Positions 7,540 to 16,433 of a stretch of DNA of 64,000 bases are shown here, piece by piece. The notes under the pieces were generated by a model. The model ran no database searches and was not told the DNA's origin. It saw nothing but the letters and a program-made list of their open reading frames with translations. Every line of letters starts with the position of its first letter. Within the stretch, counting starts at the first letter, position 1. The position numbers were made by a program, and so were the translations under genes. Location: positions 8,060,001-8,124,000 of the forward strand of contig NZ_CP176395.1 of NCBI RefSeq assembly GCF_046244365.1, given 5' to 3'. The DNA comes from Paenibacillus_V sp046244365. Lineage in GTDB: Bacteria > Bacillota > Bacilli > Paenibacillales > NBRC-103111.

Positions 7540-9078
7540 CTAGTGTCCTCCGTTCCATTCGACTTGCGCTTTAGACGCCTGTTCTTTCTCTCCCTTGGCC
7601 GGGATGATGAGACGGGCATTCCCCATGAACAACACCGCTGCCAAGGCCAGTCCTGCAGGAATCAGCGCCCACAAAAACATGGTGGAGATGGACGATGAGA
7701 GCGAGTCGACGATCTTATCCATGACATCCGCCGGTATGGCGGCGCGCTTCTCCGGAGAAAGCAGCTCCCGGGTATCCCCGAACGAACCGCCCGCTTCGCC
7801 GAACGCGTCGCCCAGCTTGCCCGTCAACAGGTTCCGCTGCAAGATGCCGAATACCGTAAGTCCGACCGTCATGCCAAGCGAACGGACGAAAGCCATCGTC
7901 GAATTCGCCGAGCCCCTTTGGCGCATATCGAAATGATGGATGCCGGCCATGCCGAGCACCGAGAACGAGAAGCCTACGCCGAACCCTGCCGCGATCATGT
8001 AGACGGTCAGCATCCATTTGGACGTATCGGGCGTAATCGTGCCGAGCAGGAACGTGCCCAGTATAAACACGACGGCGGAAAATATCATGATGTTCCGGTA
8101 CGAGGTCTTCGTTGCGAGCATACCGCCTACCTGCGCGGCAGCTACGGAGCCGAGCGTCATCGGCAGCAGAATAAGTCCGGAGTTCGTCGCCGACCCTCCC
8201 GTTACCCCTTGAATATAGATCGGGATATACATGGCGAAGGTGATGAAAGCCGCACCGTACAGCAGCCCGGTTACCGTGCTGGCCGCAAAGAGCCTTTCCT
8301 TGAACATCGCGAAAGAGATGATCGGCTCCTCCGCCTTCGTTTCGACGACCAGGAACACGATAAGAAGAACAGCCGCCGCCGCAAACAAACCGAGAATGAC
8401 AGCGGAATCCCAAGCGTATTCCTGTCCGCCGAGCTCGAGCGCGAACATCAGGCAGACGATCGAGCCGACGAGCGTCGCCGCGCCCCACCAATCGATGCGC
8501 TGCTTGGAATGCTCCATCGATTCATGATAGAAGAGCAGAATGAACGCCAGCGCAATCAAGCCGATCGGCAGATTGATGTAGAAAATCCAGCGCCAGTCGA
8601 TATAGTCCGTAATGTATGCGCCGAGCAGAGGCCCGAATAGGCTGGAGGTACCGAACACCGCTCCGAACAAGCCGCCCATGCCGCCCCTTTTCTCCGGCGG
8701 AATGACATCGAACATCACCGTGAATGCGATCGGCACCAAGGCTCCGCCGCCTATTCCTTGAATTGCTCGGTAAATACTCAGCTCTACGATGCTGTTGGCC
8801 GTACCGCACAAAATCGACCCCAGCAGGAACAAAGCAATGCCCAGCACGAAAAACCGTTTACGTCCGTACATGTCGGACAGCTTGCCGAATATCGGCATCG
8901 CCGCCATCTCCGTTACGAGGTACGCGGATGTTACCCACACGAATTTGTCGAGACCGCCGAGATCCGAAACGATCGTCCCCATTGCGGTCGCCACGATCGT
9001 ATTGTCGATCGCCGCAACGAAAATCCCGAGCAGAAGCCCGGCGATAACGTATCCCAGCTTGCTTTTTTGTTGTACCAT
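7540..9078 (-). CDS. MFS drug:H+ antiporter, DHA2 family (14 helices)
   Basis: 512 residues. The first helix has FVAAIDNTIVATAMGTIV, a clear D1 motif of 14-helix drug exporters, and GKLSDMYGRKRFF is signature A. It belongs to the same family as the exporter at 4790-6334 but is not a recent duplicate. The start is ambiguous: ATG 9078 lies 12 nt after GGAGG, while an in-frame TTG at 9087 lies 3 nt after it. A 32-bp palindrome 60 nt upstream (9138-9169) looks like a repressor operator, so expression is probably induced by a ligand of a TetR- or MarR-like regulator encoded elsewhere. Confidence 0.88.
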   Translation of the reverse strand: MVQQKSKLGYVIAGLLLGIFVAAIDNTIVATAMGTIVSDLGGLDKFVWVTSAYLVTEMAAMPIFGKLSDMYGRKRFFVLGIALFLLGSILCGTANSIVELSIYRAIQGIGGGALVPIAFTVMFDVIPPEKRGGMGGLFGAVFGTSSLFGPLLGAYITDYIDWRWIFYINLPIGLIALAFILLFYHESMEHSKQRIDWWGAATLVGSIVCLMFALELGGQEYAWDSAVILGLFAAAAVLLIVFLVVETKAEEPIISFAMFKERLFAASTVTGLLYGAAFITFAMYIPIYIQGVTGGSATNSGLILLPMTLGSVAAAQVGGMLATKTSYRNIMIFSAVVFILGTFLLGTITPDTSKWMLTVYMIAAGFGVGFSFSVLGMAGIHHFDMRQRGSANSTMAFVRSLGMTVGLTVFGILQRNLLTGKLGDAFGEAGGSFGDTRELLSPEKRAAIPADVMDKIVDSLSSSISTMFLWALIPAGLALAAVLFMGNARLIIPAKGEKEQASKAQVEWNGGH

Positions 9079-9137
9079 AAGGTTCAAAATCCTCCTCAAT
9101 CCATCGTTTACTCTCTTTCACAAGCTTATTTTAAGGG

Positions 9138-9169
9138 GCTAACGCTGACAGCACTGTGTCAGTGTTAGC
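9138..9169. promoter_or_regulatory. Palindromic operator candidate upstream of the MFS exporter
   Basis: Arms GCTAACGCTGACA (9138-9150) and TGTCAGTGTTAGC (9157-9169) match at 12 of 13 positions around a 6-nt centre. There is no T-run, so a terminator is unlikely. Size and position fit a TetR-type operator. Confidence 0.6.
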
Positions 9170-9178
9170 GGGCGGAAC

Positions 9179-9223
9179 AAAAAAAGACTTCCCCCTCCTG
9201 CCAAATGCAAGAGAGAGTAGTCT
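9179..9223 (-). terminator. Probable terminator of the two-component operon
   Basis: AGACT (9185-9189) and AGTCT (9219-9223) close a partly paired stem of pyrimidine and purine tracts, and seven T residues follow on the minus strand. Confidence 0.5.
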
Positions 9224-9265
9224 TATGGACGACGTCCCGATATACCGTACCCGTACCCATACTGC

Positions 9266-9961
9266 TCAAGCCCTGAAACGGTAGCCCGCCCCCCAGATCG
9301 TCTCGATATACTGCGCGTTGTCCGCGTTCATTTCGATCTTCTCCCGCAGCTTTCGGATGTGCACGGTCACGGTGGACGTATCTCCGATCGCATCCATGCC
9401 CCAAAGCTTCTCAAAAAGCTGATCTTTGCTGAACACCCGGTTCGGATTCGAAGCGAGATAGGCAAGCAGGTCGAATTCTTTGGTCGTCAGCGACACTTCC
9501 TGCTCATGCACGAATACCATGCGCGTCTCCGTATCGATCACCAGTCCGCGAATCCGAAGCTGCGCTGCAGGGGTTTTCCTGCCGACGAGCCGATCATAGC
9601 GGGCCAGATGAGCCTTGACTCTGGCGACCAGCGCGCCGGGGCTGAACGGCTTCGTAATATAATCGTCCGCACCGAGACCGAGTCCGCGGATCATGTCGAT
9701 GTCCTCTTTCTTTGCGGTGACCATCAAGATCGGAATGTCGCGCTTCTCGCGAATTTGCCGGCACAGCTCGAAGCCGTTTATTTTGGGAAGCATCAAGTCC
9801 AGAATGATCAGGTCGTACTCCCCGTGCAGCCCCATCTGCAGCCCCTGCTCCCCGTTCGAGGCGATATCCGCGCGGAAACCGCCGATTTCCAGGTAGTCTC
9901 TCTCCAGCTCCGCTATGCTTTGCTCATCCTCAATCACCAGAATGGATTTCATCGTTTTCAC
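9266..9961 (-). CDS. OmpR/PhoB-family response regulator
   Basis: 231 residues: a receiver domain with acidic pocket EDE (11-13), phospho-acceptor Asp55 (LIILDLMLP) and the conserved Lys of YITKPF. A winged-helix DNA-binding domain follows (SLTTKEFDLLAYL to HIRKLREKI, ending GAGYRF). GTG 9961 overlaps the TGA of the upstream kinase gene as GTGA, which implies translational coupling; an internal ATG at 9952 is also possible. Its partner is the kinase just upstream. Together with the ABC genes this is a typical envelope-stress or antimicrobial-peptide sensing arrangement. Confidence 0.93.
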   Translation of the reverse strand: MKTMKSILVIEDEQSIAELERDYLEIGGFRADIASNGEQGLQMGLHGEYDLIILDLMLPKINGFELCRQIREKRDIPILMVTAKKEDIDMIRGLGLGADDYITKPFSPGALVARVKAHLARYDRLVGRKTPAAQLRIRGLVIDTETRMVFVHEQEVSLTTKEFDLLAYLASNPNRVFSKDQLFEKLWGMDAIGDTSTVTVHIRKLREKIEMNADNAQYIETIWGAGYRFRA

Positions 9962-11436
9962 CGCTCTTTGCCTGTAGATGATAGTACCTTTAATGTGATA
10001 AAAATAGAGGTGCCTACGCCTTCCGCGCTCTCCGCCCGGATCTCGCCCCCATGTCCCTCGACGATCTGCTTGGCGATGGCCAGCCCCAGCCCGCTGCCGC
10101 CCGTATCGGAGTTGCGCGACTGTTCCGCCCGGTAAAACCGGTCGAATATGTGAGGAAGCGACTCCGCTTCGATTCCCTGGCCGTTATCGGTTATTCGTAT
10201 CCGAACGCCGCCGTCGCCCGATACCTCGGCGTGCAAGTCGATTCGTTTATCCGGCTTATCCATATAGTTCACGCAATTGCGGATGATATTATGAATGACG
10301 CGAATGATTTTGTCGCGGTCCAGCGAAACCCACGTTCCCGGCGGCAGCGCGATGTCGGAGCGGAACCGGAACCCCTTTTTCTCCAGATCGAACCTTAAGT
10401 CCTCCGAGCAATCCTGCAAAAAATCGGTGATGTCGACGCGCTCGAATGCAAACGGCAGCCTCTTCAAGTCCAGCTTCGAGTATAAAAACAGCTCGTCGAT
10501 CAGACGGTCCATTTCTTCCGATTTGGCATAAATGGTGCTGACGTATTTTTTCATTTTTTCCGGCGTATCGGCGATTCCGTCCTGAATGCCTTCTACATAT
10601 CCTTTAATCGCGGTGATCGGCGTCTTCAGATCGTGGGAGATGTTCGTCACCAGCTCTTTGCGGTTCTCCTCGTACTGCAGCTGCGTCTCGATCGACAGCT
10701 TCAGCTGGGCCCGCATTTCCTCGAAAGCGACGGCGAGCTGACCGATTTCATCCTTGCCGGTGGCCGCCACCCGAAAGTCGAGATTCCCTTCCTTGATCTG
10801 TTTCACGGCATGCTTGAGCGATTGCAAGGGCCGAATGATGCTTCTCGACATGAAATAAGTAAGAACGGTATGCGTCAGCACCAGAATGATTAGGAGCGCG
10901 AGAAAGAGGATCGGAAAAAACTTTTGGGCAAAATTCGCAAAAGGGCTTATCGTCGTAACCAGAAACACGCTGCCCGGCGTTTGATCCGGAAACAGAAAGT
11001 CGACCTGCGTGAATGCGTAAATCCGATTGCCGATCCGGACGGCGGACTCTTCCTCTTTATAGCCGGTATGTTTAAAGGCTGGCAGCCGGCCGATCAGCTC
11101 CGGCTCGTCGATCGAACCGGATATATGCGTGAGGTTCCCGCCTTTCCGCACGATAAAGCCCGCCTCATTTGGTGCAAGCTCTTGGTCGAGCTCCGCCAAG
11201 TACTCCGTTTGCGCGAAGCGTCCGGGGTCGCCTGCGGCCGTACGCCGAATATCCTTGATCCACCGCTCGTCATGCCACGATTCAAATTGACTGGACGCTT
11301 GGCCTTTTACGCCGCGAAGGTCCTGCACATCGCCCCGGAAAACGATAACCAGCAGCAGAGCGGTGATCACCATGAGAACGACAGGCACTACAAGCATGGC
11401 CGCATAGGAGAGCAGCAGTCTTACCCGTATCGACAT
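9958..11436 (-). CDS. Membrane sensor histidine kinase
   Basis: 492 residues. A first membrane segment spans about 8-33, then an extracytoplasmic domain to about 160 and a second segment at about 174-195. A HAMP linker, a HisKA domain with phospho-acceptor His268 (TNISHDLKTPI) and a HATPase domain (DNGQGIEAE, GGSGLGLAI) follow. It presumably phosphorylates the regulator whose start overlaps its stop. ATG 11436 has GGAGGGGG in front. It follows the ABC permease gene by 23 nt. The signal sensed is unknown; the ABC context suggests a cell-envelope-active compound. Confidence 0.93.
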   Translation of the reverse strand: MSIRVRLLLSYAAMLVVPVVLMVITALLLVIVFRGDVQDLRGVKGQASSQFESWHDERWIKDIRRTAAGDPGRFAQTEYLAELDQELAPNEAGFIVRKGGNLTHISGSIDEPELIGRLPAFKHTGYKEEESAVRIGNRIYAFTQVDFLFPDQTPGSVFLVTTISPFANFAQKFFPILFLALLIILVLTHTVLTYFMSRSIIRPLQSLKHAVKQIKEGNLDFRVAATGKDEIGQLAVAFEEMRAQLKLSIETQLQYEENRKELVTNISHDLKTPITAIKGYVEGIQDGIADTPEKMKKYVSTIYAKSEEMDRLIDELFLYSKLDLKRLPFAFERVDITDFLQDCSEDLRFDLEKKGFRFRSDIALPPGTWVSLDRDKIIRVIHNIIRNCVNYMDKPDKRIDLHAEVSGDGGVRIRITDNGQGIEAESLPHIFDRFYRAEQSRNSDTGGSGLGLAIAKQIVEGHGGEIRAESAEGVGTSIFITLKVLSSTGKER

Positions 11437-11459
11437 CAGGCTCCCCCTCCGTTGTTGAG

Positions 11460-12206
11460 CTAAGCTTCTTTTCTATCAAACATAGAATATCCGAGGGACA
11501 AAAACAAGATGCAGCCCGACGCCAGCAAAAGCGAAGTAACCGCCAGCTTGCTGCCCGAAACGACCGGACTCAGCCACAGCAGATGCCAATCCGTATACGA
11601 GGCCGGCGAGAAAACCGAAACGGAGCCTGCGAAAAAGGGAGCCAGCTTTGCCGCTCCATACAACACGATCGAGCCGATGATCGCGCTGCCCGCGCTTTTG
11701 AAAAACTGCGAGAAGAAGACGAACACCGAAGCAAGCGCCGACATGGCGAAGAAGGCCGCCAAATAGGCTTTACCCGTTCCGAGCCAATCGCTTCCGCTGC
11801 CGGCCGCTCCCGCAAACAAGCCGCAAACGAGCGTAACCGCCCCAAGAACCGCTAGCAGAACGCCGATGCCGATTACGAGCGCCGCCGTCTTGGCCGCATA
11901 AACCCGGAACCGCGTAATCGGCCTCAGCAGAGCCAGCTTTAAGGTACGGGAAGCCGTTTCGTTCGGAAACAGATCCGCCGCCGTCACAAAAATAAAAAGC
12001 GGAATCCAAAACGCCGTATACATGCCGAGCATTTGAACGGGGAACGATTGACTGACGGCCACCAATCCCAATATCGGCTGCAAGGCATGAAGCGACAAGG
12101 CTAAAATAACCGGGATGCATGCGGAAATGATCAGAAACGCAATCATCTTTTTGCGGTACATCAGCAGCAACAGCTCATTTATTAAACCGGCTTGGAAGCT
12201 ACGCAC
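11460..12206 (-). CDS. ABC-2 type transporter permease
   Basis: 248 residues with about six hydrophobic segments and the internal stretch NETASRTLKLALLRPITR, typical of ABC-2 permeases next to an export ATPase. GTG 12206 overlaps the last 8 nt of the ATPase gene, and GGGAGG lies about 9 nt upstream. The long upstream extension of the open frame overlaps the ATPase and is not coding. It pairs with the ATPase at 12199-12942, probably to expel or protect against an amphiphilic compound, as LanFEG-like pairs do. The substrate is not known. Confidence 0.85.
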   Translation of the reverse strand: MRSFQAGLINELLLLMYRKKMIAFLIISACIPVILALSLHALQPILGLVAVSQSFPVQMLGMYTAFWIPLFIFVTAADLFPNETASRTLKLALLRPITRFRVYAAKTAALVIGIGVLLAVLGAVTLVCGLFAGAAGSGSDWLGTGKAYLAAFFAMSALASVFVFFSQFFKSAGSAIIGSIVLYGAAKLAPFFAGSVSVFSPASYTDWHLLWLSPVVSGSKLAVTSLLLASGCILFLSLGYSMFDRKEA

Positions 12207-12942
12207 TCTCGATTCCCTCCCTTGCTTGTTGCAGCTCGGCGATGTAGAACGATTCCAGAGACTGATTGTGCTGCAGCAGTTCGGAAACGTTCCCTTCCTT
12301 CCGTAAACGCCCCTCAAACACGATGCCGACCCGGTTGCACAGCTGCTCCAGCTCATGGATCATATGGCTCGAAATGAGGAAGGATGTGCCTCTCTCCTCC
12401 GCCAGCCGTTTGACCAGCTTGCGGAAAATCACGGTTCCCTCGATATCCAGCCCGTTCGTCGGCTCATCCAAAATGACGAGCTCCGGCTCCGGCAGAACGG
12501 CGGCGGCCAGCGCCAATTTTTGCTTCATGCCCGTCGAGTACTGCCTGATTTTATCTTTACGAACCGCGAGCAGCCCGACCAGCTCCAGCGTTTCGTCCAT
12601 TTTCTTCTCCGTAATGTGGGGATAATAACGAGCGATCATCCGCAAGTATTGGGACGCATTCAGAAAATCGTGAAAATCTGCCGATTCGATCATGCAGCCG
12701 ACGGGCCGCATCGCTTGCTCGTAATGCTCCGCGATATCGTTGCCGAATAAGGCGACCGAGCCTGTTTTGGCCCGGATCAGTCCGGTCATGAGCTTTAAAA
12801 TCGTCGTTTTGCCGGCCCCGTTCGGTCCGAGCAGCCCGTATACGTCACCGGCGCGAAGCTCGAGACTGATGTCCCGTATTCCCCTTCCGTTGCCGTATAT
12901 CTTCGTTACTTGCTTCATGTTCAAAATAGCTGTCGGCGTCAT
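12199..12942 (-). CDS. ABC transporter ATP-binding protein
   Basis: 247 residues with Walker A GPNGAGKTT near residue 40, a YSTGMKQKLALAAA signature region, and Walker B LVILDEPTNGLD. The sequence resembles ATPases of ABC-2 exporters of the lantibiotic-immunity and YxlF type. ATG 12942 has AGAGGA about 10 nt upstream. It forms an operon with the overlapping permease, then the kinase and regulator. A terminator at 12971-13005 separates it from the secreted-protein gene upstream, so some transcripts may begin or stop there. Confidence 0.9.
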   Translation of the reverse strand: MTPTAILNMKQVTKIYGNGRGIRDISLELRAGDVYGLLGPNGAGKTTILKLMTGLIRAKTGSVALFGNDIAEHYEQAMRPVGCMIESADFHDFLNASQYLRMIARYYPHITEKKMDETLELVGLLAVRKDKIRQYSTGMKQKLALAAAVLPEPELVILDEPTNGLDIEGTVIFRKLVKRLAEERGTSFLISSHMIHELEQLCNRVGIVFEGRLRKEGNVSELLQHNQSLESFYIAELQQAREGIESA

Positions 12943-12970
12943 CGGGATCCCGTCCTCTCTTCCATTTTTG

Positions 12971-13005
12971 AAAAAACAGATAGAGCAGCCATTGCGCCCT
13001 ATCTG
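12971..13005 (-). terminator. Terminator between the secreted protein and ABC genes
   Basis: Stem CAGATAG.GC/GC..CTATCTG followed on the minus strand by TTTTTT, 24 nt after the stop of the upstream gene. Confidence 0.7.
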
Positions 13006-13028
13006 CCTGTTCGCTTGCCTGAACGCTA

Positions 13029-13949
13029 TTAATTTTCGCGTTTCCACTTATGATCGTTTTTGATCGTTTGCACTTGCTTGCCTGTCAGATCGATCTGGTC
13101 CGGCGTCGTGCTGTTGTAGTCCGAGAGATCGGCGTTTACATGAAAGGTCACGACATGCGGCGTGCCGGCTTCGTCTTTTCCGGATACGGTAAGATCCGCT
13201 TCTTGATGCGTAATATAGTTCGATGCGTCGATGACTGCTTTTAGCGATACTTTATCGATCTTGATGTCTTGGCTCAGCTGCGGCTCCTGCCCAAGAAAGT
13301 CTTTGTTGAACGGGAGTTCGCCCTTATTGTCGACCGCCTCTTCCTTGCCGCCGTCATGATGTTCTTTTACCGCGTTCTTAATGGCGATCGGCGCGATCGC
13401 ATTCACGACTGCCGGAAGCTGCGCATTGGTCAACTCGACGGAAACTTCCTTCGATCCGTCGGCTTTCGCGTCAACCGCCACATAATCCTTCAGGTTGCCG
13501 ACAAGCGCGTCAATGACCGTTTCCACCTGCTGCGGAATCGCTTGGTCGATCGGCTCCTTGGCTTTTTTGCGCTTGTCCTGCTTATCCTGCTCGTCCTGAC
13601 GGACGTAATAGACGTCGCTGTCGGCCGACTTCAGCACCGTTCCGCTCTCCTGCTTATAGAAGCTGAGCTTTTGTCCGGCTCCTCCGCTCGTTACATCGAC
13701 CGTACCGCTTCCTGTCTTGTTGTCCAAACTTGCTTTAAAGCTGCCGTTCGCGCTGGTCAGCACAACGCCGTTATCCTGCACGACCGCTTCCGCTTGGACG
13801 CTGACGCTTTTCGCCGCTTTCGTCGTCTTAAGCGCCGATTTATACGTGTCGTACCCCGACGTTCCAGCCATTACCGACATGCCCGCCGTCACCATCACGA
13901 TGCTGCTGATGCCGATGGCGCTGCCCAGCGTTACCCATTTCTTCTTCAT
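13029..13949 (-). CDS. Secreted or membrane-anchored protein of unknown function
   Basis: 306 residues. It starts MKKKW followed by a hydrophobic stretch of about 20 residues ending near MAGTSG, a signal peptide or anchor without a lipobox Cys. The mature part is rich in Lys, Asp, Val and Ser and contains a charged stretch (DEQDKQDKRKKAKEP) near the middle. ATG 13949 has GGAGG 7 nt upstream. It precedes the ABC/two-component genes on the same strand, so it may belong to the same envelope-stress response. Its general build (signal, beta-rich extracellular part) recalls LolA-like or DUF-type extracytoplasmic proteins, but I do not recognise the family. Confidence 0.75.
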   Translation of the reverse strand: MKKKWVTLGSAIGISSIVMVTAGMSVMAGTSGYDTYKSALKTTKAAKSVSVQAEAVVQDNGVVLTSANGSFKASLDNKTGSGTVDVTSGGAGQKLSFYKQESGTVLKSADSDVYYVRQDEQDKQDKRKKAKEPIDQAIPQQVETVIDALVGNLKDYVAVDAKADGSKEVSVELTNAQLPAVVNAIAPIAIKNAVKEHHDGGKEEAVDNKGELPFNKDFLGQEPQLSQDIKIDKVSLKAVIDASNYITHQEADLTVSGKDEAGTPHVVTFHVNADLSDYNSTTPDQIDLTGKQVQTIKNDHKWKREN

Positions 13950-14038
13950 GTTTTGCCTCCTTATTCGAATGATTTCCCTTACATGCCTATCGTACACGCC
14001 AAAAATAAAACGCCTATAAATCAACTATTAAATAAATC

Positions 14039-14638
14039 TTAACTCGTTCGGCTTGGCCAAACCCTTCGCTCCGCACGCTCGTAAAACGCGATTCCCGCCG
14101 TCATCCACTTGCGCAGCAGTCCGGATTTAACGAATAAACCATGCGCCCCGACTGCCGCTAGAACGCCGATTCCCGCTCCAGCCGCCACATCCAGCGGATA
14201 ATGAACGCCTGTCCATATCCTCGAAAACGCGATACAAGCCGCAAGCAGCAGCCAAACCGATCCGTCCCTCTTGCGGTACAGCCATATCGACGCGGCAATG
14301 ACGAAGGAGCCGATCGCATGATCGCTCGGGAGCGAGGCATTGGCAGCGTGATCGATCAGTTGCTGCACATGATGGGCGACAAAAGGTCTGTCACGGTAAA
14401 ACAGATGGCTAAGCAGCATACCGATGCCAAATGCGGAGCATGCCGACATGCCGGCTTGTACGACCATTTTCCGGTTGGTCTCCGATCTGGTGAACCAATA
14501 GAGCACAACCCCCAAGTAAAAGAAATATTCCGCGTCCTGCGCTAGAAACCGCATAACGGCGTCAAGGACGGGAAAGCGCCCGGCTAAATCGTTAACCGAC
14601 TGGAAAAGCGAATAATCAAAGCTGGTAATCGACATCAT
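14039..14638 (-). CDS. PAP2 phosphatase, BcrC-like undecaprenyl-diphosphate phosphatase
   Basis: 199 residues with several membrane helices and the three PAP2 phosphatase motifs: SHLFYRDRPF, LPSDHAIGSF (catalytic His) and SRIWTGVHYPLD (second catalytic His and Asp). BcrC-type enzymes dephosphorylate undecaprenyl diphosphate outside the membrane, recycling the lipid carrier for peptidoglycan and conferring bacitracin tolerance. ATG 14638 has AAGGAG 8 nt upstream. It starts 12 nt after the DedA gene, which belongs to a family that includes undecaprenyl-phosphate flippases, so the two genes may form consecutive steps of carrier recycling. Confidence 0.88.
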   Translation of the reverse strand: MMSITSFDYSLFQSVNDLAGRFPVLDAVMRFLAQDAEYFFYLGVVLYWFTRSETNRKMVVQAGMSACSAFGIGMLLSHLFYRDRPFVAHHVQQLIDHAANASLPSDHAIGSFVIAASIWLYRKRDGSVWLLLAACIAFSRIWTGVHYPLDVAAGAGIGVLAAVGAHGLFVKSGLLRKWMTAGIAFYERAERRVWPSRTS

Positions 14639-14650
14639 AATCGGTACTCC

Positions 14651-15271
14651 TTACCTATGAATTTTCTCGCCGCGAATTTTGCGCAATAGCAGCCAGCAGG
14701 CATAAACCAGTACCAGACCTGCCACCGCATAGCTGAACGGATGCATAAACGTTTCGACGACCTGCCATTGCTCGTGAAGCTGGAATCCCAAATACGTTAA
14801 CGCCAAATTCCACGTCAAGCAACCAAGCAGCGTATATAGAACGAACCGGGAAATATTCATTTTACAAATGCCGGCAGGCAGCGAAATGAACGTCCGAACG
14901 ACAGGCAGCAAACGGCCGAAAAATGCCGCCTTCCCGCCGTAACGGGCAAACCAGGCGTCCGCTTTCGCGATGTGCTTCGAATGAATCAGCACGTATTTCC
15001 CATAACGCTCCAAAACCTTTCGCGCCCCTGAAGCGCCGATATAATAGACGAGTATAGAGCCCGCCACGTTGCCTGCCGTGCCTGCGGCAAAAACCTGCCA
15101 GAAATCGAGCGTGCCCTCGGCCGCGTAAAATCCCCCAACCAGCATGATCACCTCGCTCGGTATCGGTATGCAGGCGCTTTCCAGCAGCATGCCTGCAAAT
15201 ATCCCGGCCGTTCCCCAATGTTCCACCATATAGGAGGCGAGGGACGATATCCATTCCATGATCTGATGCAT
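14651..15271 (-). CDS. DedA-family membrane protein (possible undecaprenyl-phosphate flippase)
   Basis: 206 residues. It shows DedA/VTT features: ESACIPIPSEVIMLVGG near the N-terminus, the G..G..GS..YY.GA helix, and the re-entrant segment FGRLLPVVRTFISLPAG. Members of this family return undecaprenyl phosphate to the inner leaflet and maintain membrane homeostasis. ATG 15271 has AAAGGA 8 nt upstream; the longer GTG start at 15295 would overlap that site. It is the first gene of a two-gene operon with the PAP2 phosphatase. Confidence 0.88.
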   Translation of the reverse strand: MHQIMEWISSLASYMVEHWGTAGIFAGMLLESACIPIPSEVIMLVGGFYAAEGTLDFWQVFAAGTAGNVAGSILVYYIGASGARKVLERYGKYVLIHSKHIAKADAWFARYGGKAAFFGRLLPVVRTFISLPAGICKMNISRFVLYTLLGCLTWNLALTYLGFQLHEQWQVVETFMHPFSYAVAGLVLVYACWLLLRKIRGEKIHR

Positions 15272-15389
15272 CTGTCCACATCCTTTCGTAACCACTTTAC
15301 CTTCAACAAATGAAATTTCGCTTAGGAGAAACGGTAGAAAAGATTAAAGAATAATTAACAAAAGATTAAGTCCGGCGCATAGGCAACGT

Positions 15390-15443
15390 AAAAAAAGCTT
15401 CGAAACGCCGGCCGGGGCAACCCCGGGGCATCTCAAAGCTTCG
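15390..15443 (-). terminator. Terminator of the S24 repressor gene
   Basis: A long GC-rich hairpin (AAGCTT outer arms, CCGGGG/CCCCGG inner arms) followed on the minus strand by seven T residues, about 20 nt after the stop codon. Confidence 0.8.
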
Positions 15444-15462
15444 TTCGTTGTTCGGATTAAGA

Positions 15463-16341
15463 TTAAGGCTCGGCGATAACCGCTTCCTTGGCCGAAATAA
15501 AATGAACCACCTTGCCGACGATCTGCATCTGCTGGCTGCGATGGTACACCATCGGCTCGAATTCCTCATTCTCCGAAACGAGCGTGGCATGCTCCTTTGA
15601 CAGCTTGAACCTTTTGATCGTGGCCCGGTTCTCCACCATGACGAGCGCGATTTCGTTGTTGTTCACCATGTCCTGCTGGCGGATGATCGCATATCCGCTG
15701 TCCGTAATGCCGGCGCCGACCATACTGCGCCCCTTTACGCGAACGGCAAAACACCTTTTGTACTCCTCGGGAACGCCGAGGTATCCCTCGAACATGCGGA
15801 TCGCCTCAATCGGTTCTCCCGCTGCCGCTTCACCCCAAATCGGCACCATATCCGCATTCGACAAGGCGGCGTCGGCCAGACCTCCGGTACCGTACTTGCC
15901 GGCGGCAGACGTTTCTTTAACTATGCGGCGGTCTTCGCGGGCGGTGGCTATTTTGTCATACGTATGCACCTTGGCGAGCTTCATGGCCATCGTTTTCAAA
16001 AGCTCGATCTCATCCTCAGGCAGCGATTGCGCCTCATTGAATAGCTCTTTGAGCGATTGCGTCGCATGGAGCCGCAGGGAGAGAGCTCTGCCTGCGCCGG
16101 CAAAATCGCCTTCAGCCTGCCCGTACTCATCCAGCGCTTCGCCCGTTCCTTTCAAAATCCAATCCGTCGGCACCTGGAAAAACTCCGATAGCGCAACGAT
16201 CGAATTGCCGCCGGGAATACTCCGTTCCTTCTCCCATTGATTGACGCTGCCTCGGGAGGAGCCGATCTCGTCCTCCAGCTCCGCCATCGACAAACCTTTT
16301 GTCGTTCTAAGATGCTTGATCCGCTTTCCGATCGAGTTCAA
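15463..16341 (-). CDS. LexA/CI-like repressor: XRE helix-turn-helix plus S24 autopeptidase
   Basis: 292 residues. The N-terminal 65 residues form an XRE/Cro-type helix-turn-helix (LSMAELEDEIGSSRGSVNQW). The C-terminal part is a LexA-type S24 peptidase: nucleophile Ser206 (VKGRSMVGAG), general base Lys243 exactly 37 residues later as in LexA, and a likely self-cleavage bond Ala174-Gly175 (GEAAAGEP). Such repressors cut themselves on RecA filaments after DNA damage. TTG 16341 has GGGAGG 9 nt upstream. It is transcribed away from a three-gene lysis cassette, so it probably represses that cassette until DNA damage. This regulatory link is inferred from divergent layout and domain content. Confidence 0.9.
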   Translation of the reverse strand: MNSIGKRIKHLRTTKGLSMAELEDEIGSSRGSVNQWEKERSIPGGNSIVALSEFFQVPTDWILKGTGEALDEYGQAEGDFAGAGRALSLRLHATQSLKELFNEAQSLPEDEIELLKTMAMKLAKVHTYDKIATAREDRRIVKETSAAGKYGTGGLADAALSNADMVPIWGEAAAGEPIEAIRMFEGYLGVPEEYKRCFAVRVKGRSMVGAGITDSGYAIIRQQDMVNNNEIALVMVENRATIKRFKLSKEHATLVSENEEFEPMVYHRSQQMQIVGKVVHFISAKEAVIAEP

Positions 16342-16433
16342 TCCGACCTACCTCCCAAGGATAACGTGTTGCGGCGTTCTTTGCGTTCCCACGATGGCCG
16401 GCTTCCGGAGCGTGTGCGGCTGTGCGAAGACGT

